Shown one piece after another: positions 1 to 6,011 of a DNA stretch of 10,114 bases (the stretch's first letter is position 1; each line of letters starts with the position of its first letter). Both the position numbers and the translations under genes were made by a program. Source of the DNA: an uncultured Steroidobacter sp. (GTDB taxonomy: Bacteria > Pseudomonadota > Gammaproteobacteria > Steroidobacterales > Steroidobacteraceae); assembly GCA_946478975.1 (NCBI GenBank), contig CAMLEO010000265.1, positions 1 through 10,114 on the forward strand. Reading direction: 5' to 3'. The notes under the pieces are model-generated. The model ran no database searches, was not told the origin of the DNA, and worked only from the letters and a program-made list of their open reading frames with translations.

Positions 1-17
1 GTCGCAGCCGTGGCCAC

Positions 18-42
18 TGACACTTGAAGAAGTGTTATTTTT
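18..42 (+). terminator. Small hairpin followed by a T-run, possible intrinsic terminator of an upstream gene
   Basis: Bases 18-25 pair with 30-37 (core ACACTT/AAGTGT, one G-T pair and one T-A pair beyond it) around a GAAG loop, and 38-42 is TTTTT. This is the shape of a weak, AT-rich Rho-independent terminator for a gene left of the window. It lies only 6 bases before the ATG at 49, so it could instead be a 5'-leader element or chance. The T-rich part also resembles a -10 box (TATTTT, 36-41). Confidence 0.4.
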
Positions 43-48
43 ACGGCC

Positions 49-1218
49 ATGGAACATGGGGAAGCAGCGGCGGACGTCATTACCGGCGGCGTCATCGCCC
101 GCGCAATCGAGCCTGATGCCGGATCAGCTCACGGTCATGGTCATGGTGAGCATGGTAAATGCCGAAACTGCGGGAACGCGCTGAGCGGAGCGTATTGCTC
201 GGCCTGCGGGCAACCGGCGCACCTTCATCGCAGCCTCTCCTCGTTGGGGCACGACATCCTCCATGGCGTGTTCCATTTCGAAGGCAAGGTCTGGCACACC
301 ATTCCGGAGCTGCTGTTCCATCCGGGCCGGCTGACCCGCCGGTACATCGACGGCGAGCGCGCGAAGTTCGTGTCGCCGATGGCGCTGTACCTGTTCACCG
401 TCTTCCTGACCTTTGCCGTCTTCTCCTTCACCAGCCACAGCTGGCTCTCGGCCGCGACGGATGCCGCAAAGGAATCGAGCCCGGCGACGGAATGGAAGAG
501 CAACATCGACGATCAGATCGAAGCGATCGACGAAAAGATGGCCGCCATCCAGGAGCGCCTCAACGAGGACGAAAAGCTCACCGCCGACGAGCGCGCCAAA
601 CTGCAGCAGCAGCTGGCACACGAAAAGTCCGCGCGCGACGTGATGGACGCGATGGTGAAGGGCGAGTGGGGCAAGATCGCCCAGCTGGAAAAAGATCAAA
701 ACGCACGCAAGGAAGCCGAAGCCGCCGCAGCCGCGCAGAAATCCAATAACACCGGCTCGACCTTCAAGACCAGCTGGCCGAAGCTCGACGCCCGCCTCAA
801 CGGCCTGCTGCAGGACTTCAAGGACAGCCCCAAGCTGCTCAGCTACAAGATCAAGACCGCCGCTTACAAATATTCATGGGCGCTGATTCCGTTGAGCGTG
901 CCCTTCATGTGGGTCCTGTTCTTCTGGCGCCGGGACATTCACCTGTACGACCACGCGGTGTTCGTCACCTACTCGCTGTGTTTCATGTTGTTGTTCGCCA
1001 TCATACTAACGGTCTCATCGACCGCAGGACTTCCCAAGGCGATCTGGGTACCGGCACTCGTGGCCGTGCCGCCGATTCACCTCTACAAACAGCTGCGCGT
1101 CGCGTACGGACTGTCTCGTTTCGGCACGCTGCTGCGCTTGTTCATGCTGAGCATTCTGATCAGCATCGTTCTGACGCTGTTCGGGATCCTGCTGCTGATG
1201 CTGGGATTGCTGTCCTGA
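49..1218 (+). CDS. DUF3667-type membrane protein with zinc ribbon and coiled coil
   Basis: The product is 389 aa. Residues 28-36 are His/Gly-rich (HGHGHGEHG). A zinc-ribbon pair of knuckles follows: C38-x2-C41 and C50-x2-C53. The stretch around 66-112 (phenylalanine- and histidine-rich, then HPGRLTRRYIDGERAKFVSP) is the signature I associate with DUF3667 proteins. One membrane helix lies at about 111-128. A charged, Lys/Glu/Gln-rich region at about 150-230 looks like a coiled coil. About four more hydrophobic segments follow (about 276-293, 302-323, 331-345, 361-388). The family has no known biochemical role; an inner-membrane location with a cytosolic zinc ribbon is inferred. The start is the only ATG before the ribbon, because TGA lies in frame at 25-27. 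No Shine-Dalgarno is seen; a TATTTT hexamer ends 7 bases before the ATG. It converges on the next gene with a 6-base gap. The family call is fairly sure; function is unknown. Confidence 0.8.
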   Translation: MEHGEAAADVITGGVIARAIEPDAGSAHGHGHGEHGKCRNCGNALSGAYCSACGQPAHLHRSLSSLGHDILHGVFHFEGKVWHTIPELLFHPGRLTRRYIDGERAKFVSPMALYLFTVFLTFAVFSFTSHSWLSAATDAAKESSPATEWKSNIDDQIEAIDEKMAAIQERLNEDEKLTADERAKLQQQLAHEKSARDVMDAMVKGEWGKIAQLEKDQNARKEAEAAAAAQKSNNTGSTFKTSWPKLDARLNGLLQDFKDSPKLLSYKIKTAAYKYSWALIPLSVPFMWVLFFWRRDIHLYDHAVFVTYSLCFMLLFAIILTVSSTAGLPKAIWVPALVAVPPIHLYKQLRVAYGLSRFGTLLRLFMLSILISIVLTLFGILLLMLGLLS

Positions 1219-1224
1219 CCGTCT

Positions 1225-1704
1225 CTAGCGGCGGCGCCGGGCGAAGTACTCGGCGTACAGCCGCCAGGTCTGGCCGCCATCGTTCGAACCGTCACCGCGC
1301 CAGGTGAAGCTGTCCGGCTGGATCTCAGAGAAGATCCAACGGCGCGCCTCGCCTTTGGCATTCGCGCCAATCTGCACGATATCGGCGCCGACCTTGCGCG
1401 CGTCGAGGTGCACTCGATTGCGCTTCACCGGATCGATCCACGTGACGCGCCACACGCCTTCTTCGGGATCGTAAACACGCAAGGTCGTGCCGCTGCCGTG
1501 GGGCCAACTCCATACATCTTGGATCGCGCGACCTTGCAGCGTGCGGGCGAAGCTCACTTTGATCTTCACCGGCGTCGGAGGCGTCGTCACATATTCGGTG
1601 CCGTCGATATCCCAATTGCCCAGCATCGGCGCGTAAATATCCTGATCTGCGGGGATCGAATCGTGCCGAGCCGCGGCTACCAACACATCGATGAAACCTT
1701 GCAC
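1225..1704 (-). CDS. Small conserved hypothetical protein, lipocalin/DUF1579-like
   Basis: The product is 159 aa, with no signal peptide or membrane segment. Its features are a GNWDIDGTEY turn at residues 29-38, alternating beta-type strands with many tryptophans (for example TLRVYDPEEGVWRVTWIDP at 74-92) and a late stretch FTWRGDGSNDGGQTWRLY at 133-150. This resembles small beta-barrel proteins annotated DUF1579 or lipocalin-like, which often sit beside regulators, but I cannot assign a family firmly or name a ligand. It ends in RRRR. The start is GTG, chosen because AAGGAG sits six bases upstream; a nearby ATG (1710-1708) is in another frame. The gene follows the AraC-type regulator by 45 bases on the same strand, so the two are probably co-transcribed. 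Coding is well supported; function is unknown. Confidence 0.72.
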   Translation of the reverse strand: MQGFIDVLVAAARHDSIPADQDIYAPMLGNWDIDGTEYVTTPPTPVKIKVSFARTLQGRAIQDVWSWPHGSGTTLRVYDPEEGVWRVTWIDPVKRNRVHLDARKVGADIVQIGANAKGEARRWIFSEIQPDSFTWRGDGSNDGGQTWRLYAEYFARRRR

Positions 1705-1710
1705 GCCATG

Positions 1711-1716
1711 CTCCTT
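1711..1716 (-). promoter_or_regulatory. Shine-Dalgarno AAGGAG that fixes a GTG start
   Basis: On the minus strand AAGGAG (1716-1711) lies 6 bases before the GTG at 1704. It supports GTG as the start of the lipocalin-like protein; the ATG between them is out of frame. Confidence 0.7.
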
Positions 1717-1749
1717 CAGTGAGCCGGAAATGCGTGCAGGGTAGGTCGA

Positions 1750-2547
1750 CTAAATCGCGCTCGCTTTTCGATTCTTAAGTGAAGACGGCGGCACGCCGTA
1801 CAGGCGCTTGAACGCGGTCGTGAATTGACTGTGGCTGGAAAAACCCAGATCCAAAGCGAGCGCGGCCAGATCGTCAGCGTTCGGCAGTTCGTGCAGGGCC
1901 AATGCCAGGCGGAGCTGCGTTTGATATCGATACAGCGGCATGCCTTCCGCTTTGCTGAACGTTTGCGTGAGATGAACAGGCGACGTGCCGATCGTCCGCG
2001 CGATTTCGCTCAACGACCAGCGATGATGCGGATCTGCGTGAAGCGCCTGTTTGGCTTGCTGGACCAAACGTCGTGGGGCCGCAGTCACACGCTGCGTCGA
2101 GCGGTCGGTACTCAACAGTCGTTGCACGATGCGCAGCGATGTTTCTTCGGCGTGCAGGGGGTTCGAGCGGCCGTGGCGAAGGCGTGCAACTTCGAGCTGC
2201 AAGTCGGGCTGAAGGCGTCGCTGCGATTCGCGAAATCTCACCGCACCGGACAACTCGTCGAGCGCGTGATCGTTCACGTCGATCGACAGGCACGCGTCGC
2301 CGTCGTCCGTGATGTGATCGATGCGATATTCCTCGTCGGCGTTGAAGAACAGCGCTTGATTGACATCGGCGTGTGCGATTCGCGTTCCGACCCGGCGCAC
2401 GAAATTGCCGCGATAGGGAATCACGATATGCGAGACCGAGCCGCACTCCGCGGCCCCAACGTGCCGCCCGCGGCATGCGGAGCATTGCACGTCACGCACG
2501 CTGAGCAACGGCGTGGCAAAAAGGAGCCGTGAGACGAGCGCCGACAT
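1750..2547 (-). CDS. AraC-family transcriptional regulator
   Basis: The product is 265 aa. The N-terminal part (about 1-110) looks like the cupin-type sensing domain of AraC regulators (RLLFATPLLSVRD, then HIVIPYRGNF, then FFNADEEYRI). The C-terminal part (about 160-260) holds the two helix-turn-helix units: WSLSEIARTIGTSPVHLTQTF at about 177-197, and LAALALDLGFSSHSQFTTAF at about 227-246 followed by KRLYGVPPSSLK. The second unit is the AraC signature. An unusual cysteine cluster, C22-x2-C25-x9-C35, lies in the sensing half and might bind metal or be redox-active; this is speculative. The ligand is unknown. It is divergent from the Gfo/Idh oxidoreductase (49-base gap) and upstream of the lipocalin-like gene, both plausible targets. 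A GGAG lies only 2 bases from the ATG, closer than usual, and TAGACT (2559-2554) ends 6 bases before it. Confidence 0.9.
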   Translation of the reverse strand: MSALVSRLLFATPLLSVRDVQCSACRGRHVGAAECGSVSHIVIPYRGNFVRRVGTRIAHADVNQALFFNADEEYRIDHITDDGDACLSIDVNDHALDELSGAVRFRESQRRLQPDLQLEVARLRHGRSNPLHAEETSLRIVQRLLSTDRSTQRVTAAPRRLVQQAKQALHADPHHRWSLSEIARTIGTSPVHLTQTFSKAEGMPLYRYQTQLRLALALHELPNADDLAALALDLGFSSHSQFTTAFKRLYGVPPSSLKNRKASAI

Positions 2548-2582
2548 GGCTCCAGTCTAGTGGAACCAGGGCAGAGGGTGTG

Positions 2583-2588
2583 CATAAT
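2583..2588 (+). promoter_or_regulatory. Candidate -10 box (CATAAT) for the Gfo/Idh oxidoreductase gene
   Basis: CATAAT matches the sigma-70 -10 consensus at 5 of 6 bases and ends 8 bases before the ATG at 2597. No good -35 is seen 16-18 bases upstream. If used, transcription would start at or next to the ATG, giving a leaderless or near-leaderless mRNA. This fits the lack of a properly spaced Shine-Dalgarno (GAGG at 2575-2578 is 18 bases away). Confidence 0.35.
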
Positions 2589-2596
2589 CAGCCGCT

Positions 2597-3655
2597 ATGA
2601 CCATACGAGCAGGCTTGATCGGGTTCGGCCTTGCGGGCCGATATTTTCATGCGTCGTTGATGCGTGCCGCCGGCATTTCGGTAAAGGCCGTCGTCACGCG
2701 GCGGGCAGACGCGGTTCGCGAATATTTGGGCAGCGACGTTGCCGTGCTGAGCTCGGCCGACGAGCTGTTCGCGCGCAACGACATCGACCTGATCGCAATC
2801 GCCTCGCCCACTCCTCAACATGCGCCTCAAGCGGCCGCAGCGCTGCGGGCTGGCAAACACGTGGTCATCGAGAAACCCGTCTGCCCGACGGCAGCCGAAT
2901 GCCACGATCTGGCGCAGCTCGCCCGCCATCACAATCGCAAGCTCGCGGTGTTTCAGAACCGGCGCTGGGACAGCGACTTCCTGACCCTGCGCAAACTGAT
3001 CGACGACGGCCGGCTCGGCACGATCCAGTCGTACTACGCGCGCTGGGACCGGTTCCGTCCGCAAGTCACGGAGCGCTGGCAGGAGAACGACGATCCCGGC
3101 CAGGGCGTGTTGTATGACCTGGGCTCACACTTGATCGACCAGGTGCTGGTGCTGTTCGGCGAGCCGGAATGGTTGTGGGCGAACGTGTTCACGCAACGTG
3201 ACAACAGCAAGATCGTCGACGGCTTCGAAATTCTCATGGGCAAAGGCAAGCTGCGCATTTCTGTGGGCGTGAGCTTGATGACCTGCGACGGCGGCTTCCG
3301 CTATCGGGTCAACGGCTCCAAGGCAACGTTTCTCAAAGCCGGGTTGGATCAGCAGGAGCCGCAGTTCAAGGCCGGCATGGAGCCGACCGATCGCGCTTTC
3401 GGCATCGAGCCACGGGAGCAGTGGGGATTTCTGGTCGAGGGCGAGAACGCGCCGCGCCAGATCGTCACGCCTGAGCAGGGCCGCTGGCTCACGTTTTACG
3501 AGCGCATGCGCGATGCTGTCGAACGCGATCAGCCGGTGCCGGTGTCAGCCGACGAGGCGTATGCCACAATTCGCGTCATCGAGGCCGCGCTCACCAGCAG
3601 CGCCATGGGCTGCCGCATCGACCTGCAGCCCGCCGCGCCTCCCGTCAGCCGCTAA
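2597..3655 (+). CDS. Gfo/Idh/MocA-family NAD(P)-dependent oxidoreductase, YdgJ-like
   Basis: The product is 352 aa, the usual family length. The N-terminal Rossmann fold begins at once (RAGLIGFGLAGRYFH, residues 4-18, with GFGLAG as the nucleotide loop). The family motif EKP is at 92-94 (HVVIEKPVCPT). The C-terminal alpha/beta domain contains NRRWDSDFLTL (121-131), DRFRPQVTERW (151-161) and YDLGSHLIDQ (173-182), which carries the His usually placed at the active site. The NRRWDSDFLTL and DRFRPQV blocks match the E. coli YdgJ / scyllo-inositol dehydrogenase-like branch as I remember it. Substrate is probably a sugar or polyol oxidised with NAD(P)+, but cannot be read from sequence. The product is cytosolic. 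It is divergent from the AraC-type regulator and 17 bases upstream of yajQ, so probably co-transcribed with it. The start gives the Rossmann strand immediately, leaving little room for another. Confidence 0.92.
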   Translation: MTIRAGLIGFGLAGRYFHASLMRAAGISVKAVVTRRADAVREYLGSDVAVLSSADELFARNDIDLIAIASPTPQHAPQAAAALRAGKHVVIEKPVCPTAAECHDLAQLARHHNRKLAVFQNRRWDSDFLTLRKLIDDGRLGTIQSYYARWDRFRPQVTERWQENDDPGQGVLYDLGSHLIDQVLVLFGEPEWLWANVFTQRDNSKIVDGFEILMGKGKLRISVGVSLMTCDGGFRYRVNGSKATFLKAGLDQQEPQFKAGMEPTDRAFGIEPREQWGFLVEGENAPRQIVTPEQGRWLTFYERMRDAVERDQPVPVSADEAYATIRVIEAALTSSAMGCRIDLQPAAPPVSR

Positions 3656-3672
3656 TTCATAGAGCCGCCGCC

Positions 3673-4155
3673 ATGCCGTCGTTCGACATCGTTTCCGAGC
3701 TCAACGCCCACGAAGTCAGCAATGCCGTCGACCAGGCGAACCGCGAAGTGGGCACGCGCTTCGACTTCAAAGGCACCAATGCCAATTACGAGTTGAAAGA
3801 GTTCGTGATCACGCTGAACGCGAAGGCGGAGTTTCAGCTCAAGCAGATGCTGGACATTTTGTTCTTGAAGTTGGCCAAGCGCGGCGTCGACGTGGCATGC
3901 ACCAAGGTCGATGAGCCGGTCGTGCTCGGCCAGACCGCGAAACAAATCGTGACGCTGCGGGAAGGCATCGATACCGAGCTGAGCAAGAAGCTGCAGCGGA
4001 TGATCAAAGATTCGAAGTTGAAAGTGCAGGCGGCGATTCAAGACAAACAAGTGCGCGTGACCGGCAAGAGCAAGGATGATCTGCAGGAAGTGATTCGCCT
4101 GGCGCGCGGCGCGAAGCTGGATATGCCGCTGCAATTCACGAACTTCAGGGATTGA
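3673..4155 (+). CDS. yajQ: YajQ-family (DUF520) nucleotide-binding protein
   Basis: The product is 160 aa, the normal family length. It opens with the canonical MPSFDIVSELNAHEVSNAVD and continues with the typical blocks TRFDFKGTNANYEL (28-41), LAKRGVD (67-73), KQIVTLREGID (90-100) and KVQAAIQDKQVRVTGKSKDD (116-135), ending LPLQF-like (MPLQFTNFRD). YajQ proteins have two RNP-like ferredoxin folds and bind nucleotides. In Xanthomonas and Pseudomonas members were reported to bind cyclic di-GMP and act as effectors on transcription; that role here is by analogy. The protein is cytosolic. It follows the oxidoreductase by 17 bases, without a strong Shine-Dalgarno, and converges on the NDH-2 gene. 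Identification is secure; the signalling role is not shown by the sequence. Confidence 0.96.
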   Translation: MPSFDIVSELNAHEVSNAVDQANREVGTRFDFKGTNANYELKEFVITLNAKAEFQLKQMLDILFLKLAKRGVDVACTKVDEPVVLGQTAKQIVTLREGIDTELSKKLQRMIKDSKLKVQAAIQDKQVRVTGKSKDDLQEVIRLARGAKLDMPLQFTNFRD

Positions 4156-4158
4156 GCA

Positions 4159-4179
4159 TTCGCCGCCTGCGGCAGCGAA
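4159..4179. other. Short hairpin just after yajQ
   Basis: TTCGC (4159-4163) pairs with GCGAA (4175-4179), and GCC (4165-4167) with GGC (4171-4173), around a TGC loop with one C/A mismatch. It starts 3 bases after the yajQ stop. On the plus strand it is followed by A residues, not T, so it is not a standard intrinsic terminator for yajQ. It could stabilise the mRNA 3' end. Confidence 0.35.
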
Positions 4180-4217
4180 AAAATCAATGTGAGCCCCTGC
4201 GGCGGCAGGGAGATTGA
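4178..4217 (-). terminator. Intrinsic terminator downstream of the NDH-2 gene
   Basis: Read on the minus strand, TCAAT (4217-4213) pairs with ATTGA (4188-4184), and inside this CCCTGC (4210-4205) pairs with GCAGGG (4200-4195) around a 4-base loop. An asymmetric internal loop separates the two stems. TTTTTT (4183-4178) follows the last paired base directly. The structure begins 7 bases after the NDH-2 stop, so it probably ends the ahpC-ahpD-Nudix-NDH-2 block. Confidence 0.75.
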
Positions 4218-4224
4218 CGCGAGC

Positions 4225-5511
4225 TCAACCCGGCGTCGGCTTGTGGTCGTACGCCTGCCATTCCTTGCCGACGATCAATCGCGCGCCGCGGCCGAATGTC
4301 ATATACGACCAGGCCCAATGCACGAGCACCGTCAATCGATTGCGGAAGCCGCTCAAGCGATAGATGTGCACGAGCAGCCAGAACCACCACGCGAACACGC
4401 CTTTCAGCTTCAAGCCGCGGAATTCGGCGATCGCGCGGCTGCGGCCGATCGTCGCCATCTGACCTAAATCGAAATATTCAAACGCCGGGCGCGGTGTCAG
4501 CGGCCGGCCGGCGACTTCTTTCTTGATGATGTCCGCCGCGTAGACTGCTTCCTGCATGGCTACGAGCGCGACGCCGGGCAATGGCCTGCCGTTCGCGCCA
4601 GCGCGGTTGGACATATCACCCAGCACGAAAACTTCCGGATGACCTTCGATTGTGAGATCCGGCGCAGTCATGACTCGTCCGGCGGAATCCACCGGCACGC
4701 CGAGCGTCCGACCAATGTCAGCAGCGCGCACGCCGGCAGCCCACAGCACGGTTGCAGCCTCGATCTTTTCATTGCCAACCACGACGCCTTGAGGCGTTAC
4801 GTCCGTGACTCTCGCGCCCGTCCATACCTGAACGCCCAGCGACTCCAAATCGCGCATGGCGCGAGCCGCGAGCTTGTCGTCGAAGCTGGTGAGAATGCGT
4901 GGCCCGGCCTCAACGAGGATCACGCGCGTCTGGCGTGGATCGATGCTGCGAAAATCGCGAGCCAGCGTATAGCGACTCATTTCACCGATCGCGCCCGCAA
5001 GCTCGACACCGGTCGGGCCGCCGCCGATGACGATAAAAGTGAGCTGACGGCGGCGTTCTTCGGGATGCGTCTCGCGTTCAGCCACCTCGAAGGCTTCGAG
5101 CACTCGGCGGCGGATCTCGGTCGCCTGCGGAAGATTCTTCAAACCTGGCGCGCACTCTTCCCATTCTTCATGCCCGAAATACGCATGCTGCGCGCCGCAT
5201 GCGAGCAGTAGATAGTCATAAGGAAACTCGCCGCAGTCGGTGACGACCTTGCGATTCGCGATGTCGATGCGTTGGGCGGTGGCCTTCAGGACGCGAACGT
5301 TGCGATATTCAGCGAGCAGGCTGCGAATGGGTACGGCAATGTCGGCCGGACTGAGCGCGGCCATCGCCACCTGGTACAACAGCGGTTGAAACAAGTGATG
5401 GTTTTCGCGATCGATGACGGTGACCGAGAGGTCAGCGGCGTTGCCGAACCGTTTCGCCGCGTTCAGGCCGGCGAAGCCGGCGCCTACGATCACGACATTT
5501 TTTGTTGTCAC
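4225..5511 (-). CDS. ndh: Type II NADH dehydrogenase (NDH-2), single-subunit FAD oxidoreductase
   Basis: With a GTG start at 5511 the product is 428 aa, a normal NDH-2 length. It has an FAD Rossmann loop at once (VVIVGAGFAGL, residues 6-16), the DRENHHLFQPLLYQVA block (34-49), the NADH Rossmann loop VIGGGPTGVELAG (161-173), the FAD motif VFVLGDM (294-300) and the quinone-side VALVAMQEAVYAA (314-326). The C-terminal WWFWLLVHIYRLSGFRNRL (375-393) and following hydrophobic region fit the amphipathic membrane anchor of NDH-2. It transfers electrons from NADH to quinone at the inner membrane without pumping protons. An ATG lies further upstream in frame (5574), but it sits inside the Nudix gene and adds 21 residues before the nucleotide-binding strand. 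GTG overlaps the Nudix stop in TAGTG and has GAGG 10 bases upstream, so it is preferred. Translation is probably coupled to the Nudix gene. A terminator follows. Related quinone-linked oxidoreductases are an alternative, but NDH-2 is most likely. Confidence 0.9.
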   Translation of the reverse strand: MTTKNVVIVGAGFAGLNAAKRFGNAADLSVTVIDRENHHLFQPLLYQVAMAALSPADIAVPIRSLLAEYRNVRVLKATAQRIDIANRKVVTDCGEFPYDYLLLACGAQHAYFGHEEWEECAPGLKNLPQATEIRRRVLEAFEVAERETHPEERRRQLTFIVIGGGPTGVELAGAIGEMSRYTLARDFRSIDPRQTRVILVEAGPRILTSFDDKLAARAMRDLESLGVQVWTGARVTDVTPQGVVVGNEKIEAATVLWAAGVRAADIGRTLGVPVDSAGRVMTAPDLTIEGHPEVFVLGDMSNRAGANGRPLPGVALVAMQEAVYAADIIKKEVAGRPLTPRPAFEYFDLGQMATIGRSRAIAEFRGLKLKGVFAWWFWLLVHIYRLSGFRNRLTVLVHWAWSYMTFGRGARLIVGKEWQAYDHKPTPG

Positions 5512-5525
5512 TAGACAGAAGCCTC
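5509..5525 (-). promoter_or_regulatory. Stop/start overlap (TAGTG) with GAGG upstream
   Basis: On the minus strand the Nudix stop TAG (5513-5511) shares its G with the GTG start of NDH-2 (5511-5509). GAGG (5525-5522) lies 10 bases upstream inside the Nudix gene. This is the usual arrangement for re-initiation and translational coupling. Confidence 0.7.
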
Positions 5526-5969
5526 GCCCATGTCCAATGCCTGTTGCCGCGGCTCGATGTAGCCGTCGGCCCATTCCACAATGGGGGCGACGCGGGGCGA
5601 AACCAACTTCAGCGCGGTGGCGCGATCCACCCAGCGATATTCATTGTGCTCGGCGCGGCCGAGCGCTTCGATGACGGGCAGCGTGACTTCAACGGTGCGC
5701 GTCTTGGCAAGGTAATAACGGGCAACCTTGCCGCGGCTGTAGGGGCCGGTCTGCGTGTAAACCTCACCCCAGGCGAAGTCGAGCTCGGTGATCAGGGTTT
5801 CTTCGCGCACCTCGCGAATCGCCGCCGCCAGCGGCTCCTCGCCCGGCTCGACCATGCCTTTGGGAAAGTCCCAGTGGTTGTAGGCGCGTAATAAAAGATA
5901 ACGCCATCCCTCGTGAGTCTCACGAATCACAACCACGCCGGCGGACAGTCTCGTGGGGCGAGGGGGCAT
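5511..5969 (-). CDS. Nudix hydrolase, Ap4A-hydrolase-like
   Basis: The product is 152 aa, a single Nudix domain. The strand SAGVVVIRETHEGWRYLLLRAY (9-30) leads to WDFPKGMVEPGEEP (33-46) and the Nudix box: G38-x5-E44-x7-R52-E53-V54-x-E56-E57, with the metal-binding glutamates E53, E56 and E57 present. The usual Gly near the end of the box is Leu (L59). The WDFPKGxVEPGE form is common in diadenosine tetraphosphate / dinucleoside polyphosphate hydrolases, so cleavage of Np4N-type or other nucleoside-diphosphate-linked substrates is likely, in the cytosol. Next to peroxide-defence genes, a house-cleaning role is plausible but inferred. It follows ahpD by 42 bases and overlaps NDH-2 by one base. 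No Shine-Dalgarno precedes the ATG; a TATACT hexamer ends 7 bases upstream. Substrate cannot be settled from the sequence. Confidence 0.9.
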   Translation of the reverse strand: MPPRPTRLSAGVVVIRETHEGWRYLLLRAYNHWDFPKGMVEPGEEPLAAAIREVREETLITELDFAWGEVYTQTGPYSRGKVARYYLAKTRTVEVTLPVIEALGRAEHNEYRWVDRATALKLVSPRVAPIVEWADGYIEPRQQALDMGEASV

Positions 5970-5976
5970 GGCCTGA

Positions 5977-5982
5977 AGTATA
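5977..5982 (-). promoter_or_regulatory. Candidate -10 box (TATACT) for the Nudix/NDH-2 pair
   Basis: On the minus strand TATACT (5982-5977) matches the -10 consensus at 5 of 6 bases and ends 7 bases before the Nudix ATG, where no Shine-Dalgarno is seen. No convincing -35 is found 16-18 bases upstream. It may be an internal promoter making a leaderless Nudix-ndh transcript. Confidence 0.35.
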
Positions 5983-6011
5983 TGGCTGCATGCCCCGATC
6001 AGCCACTCACA

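Noticed and set aside
159..749. Open frame of 196 codons on the plus strand
   Set aside because: It overlaps the DUF3667 gene in another frame and is Arg/Pro-rich with no motif.
1825..2532. Open frame of 235 codons on the plus strand
   Set aside because: It lies antisense to the AraC-type regulator, whose helix-turn-helix motifs are unmistakable; the translation shows no recognisable domain and is a by-product of GC-rich codon use.
4639..5211. Open frame of 190 codons on the plus strand
   Set aside because: It is antisense to NDH-2, which shows both nucleotide-binding folds.
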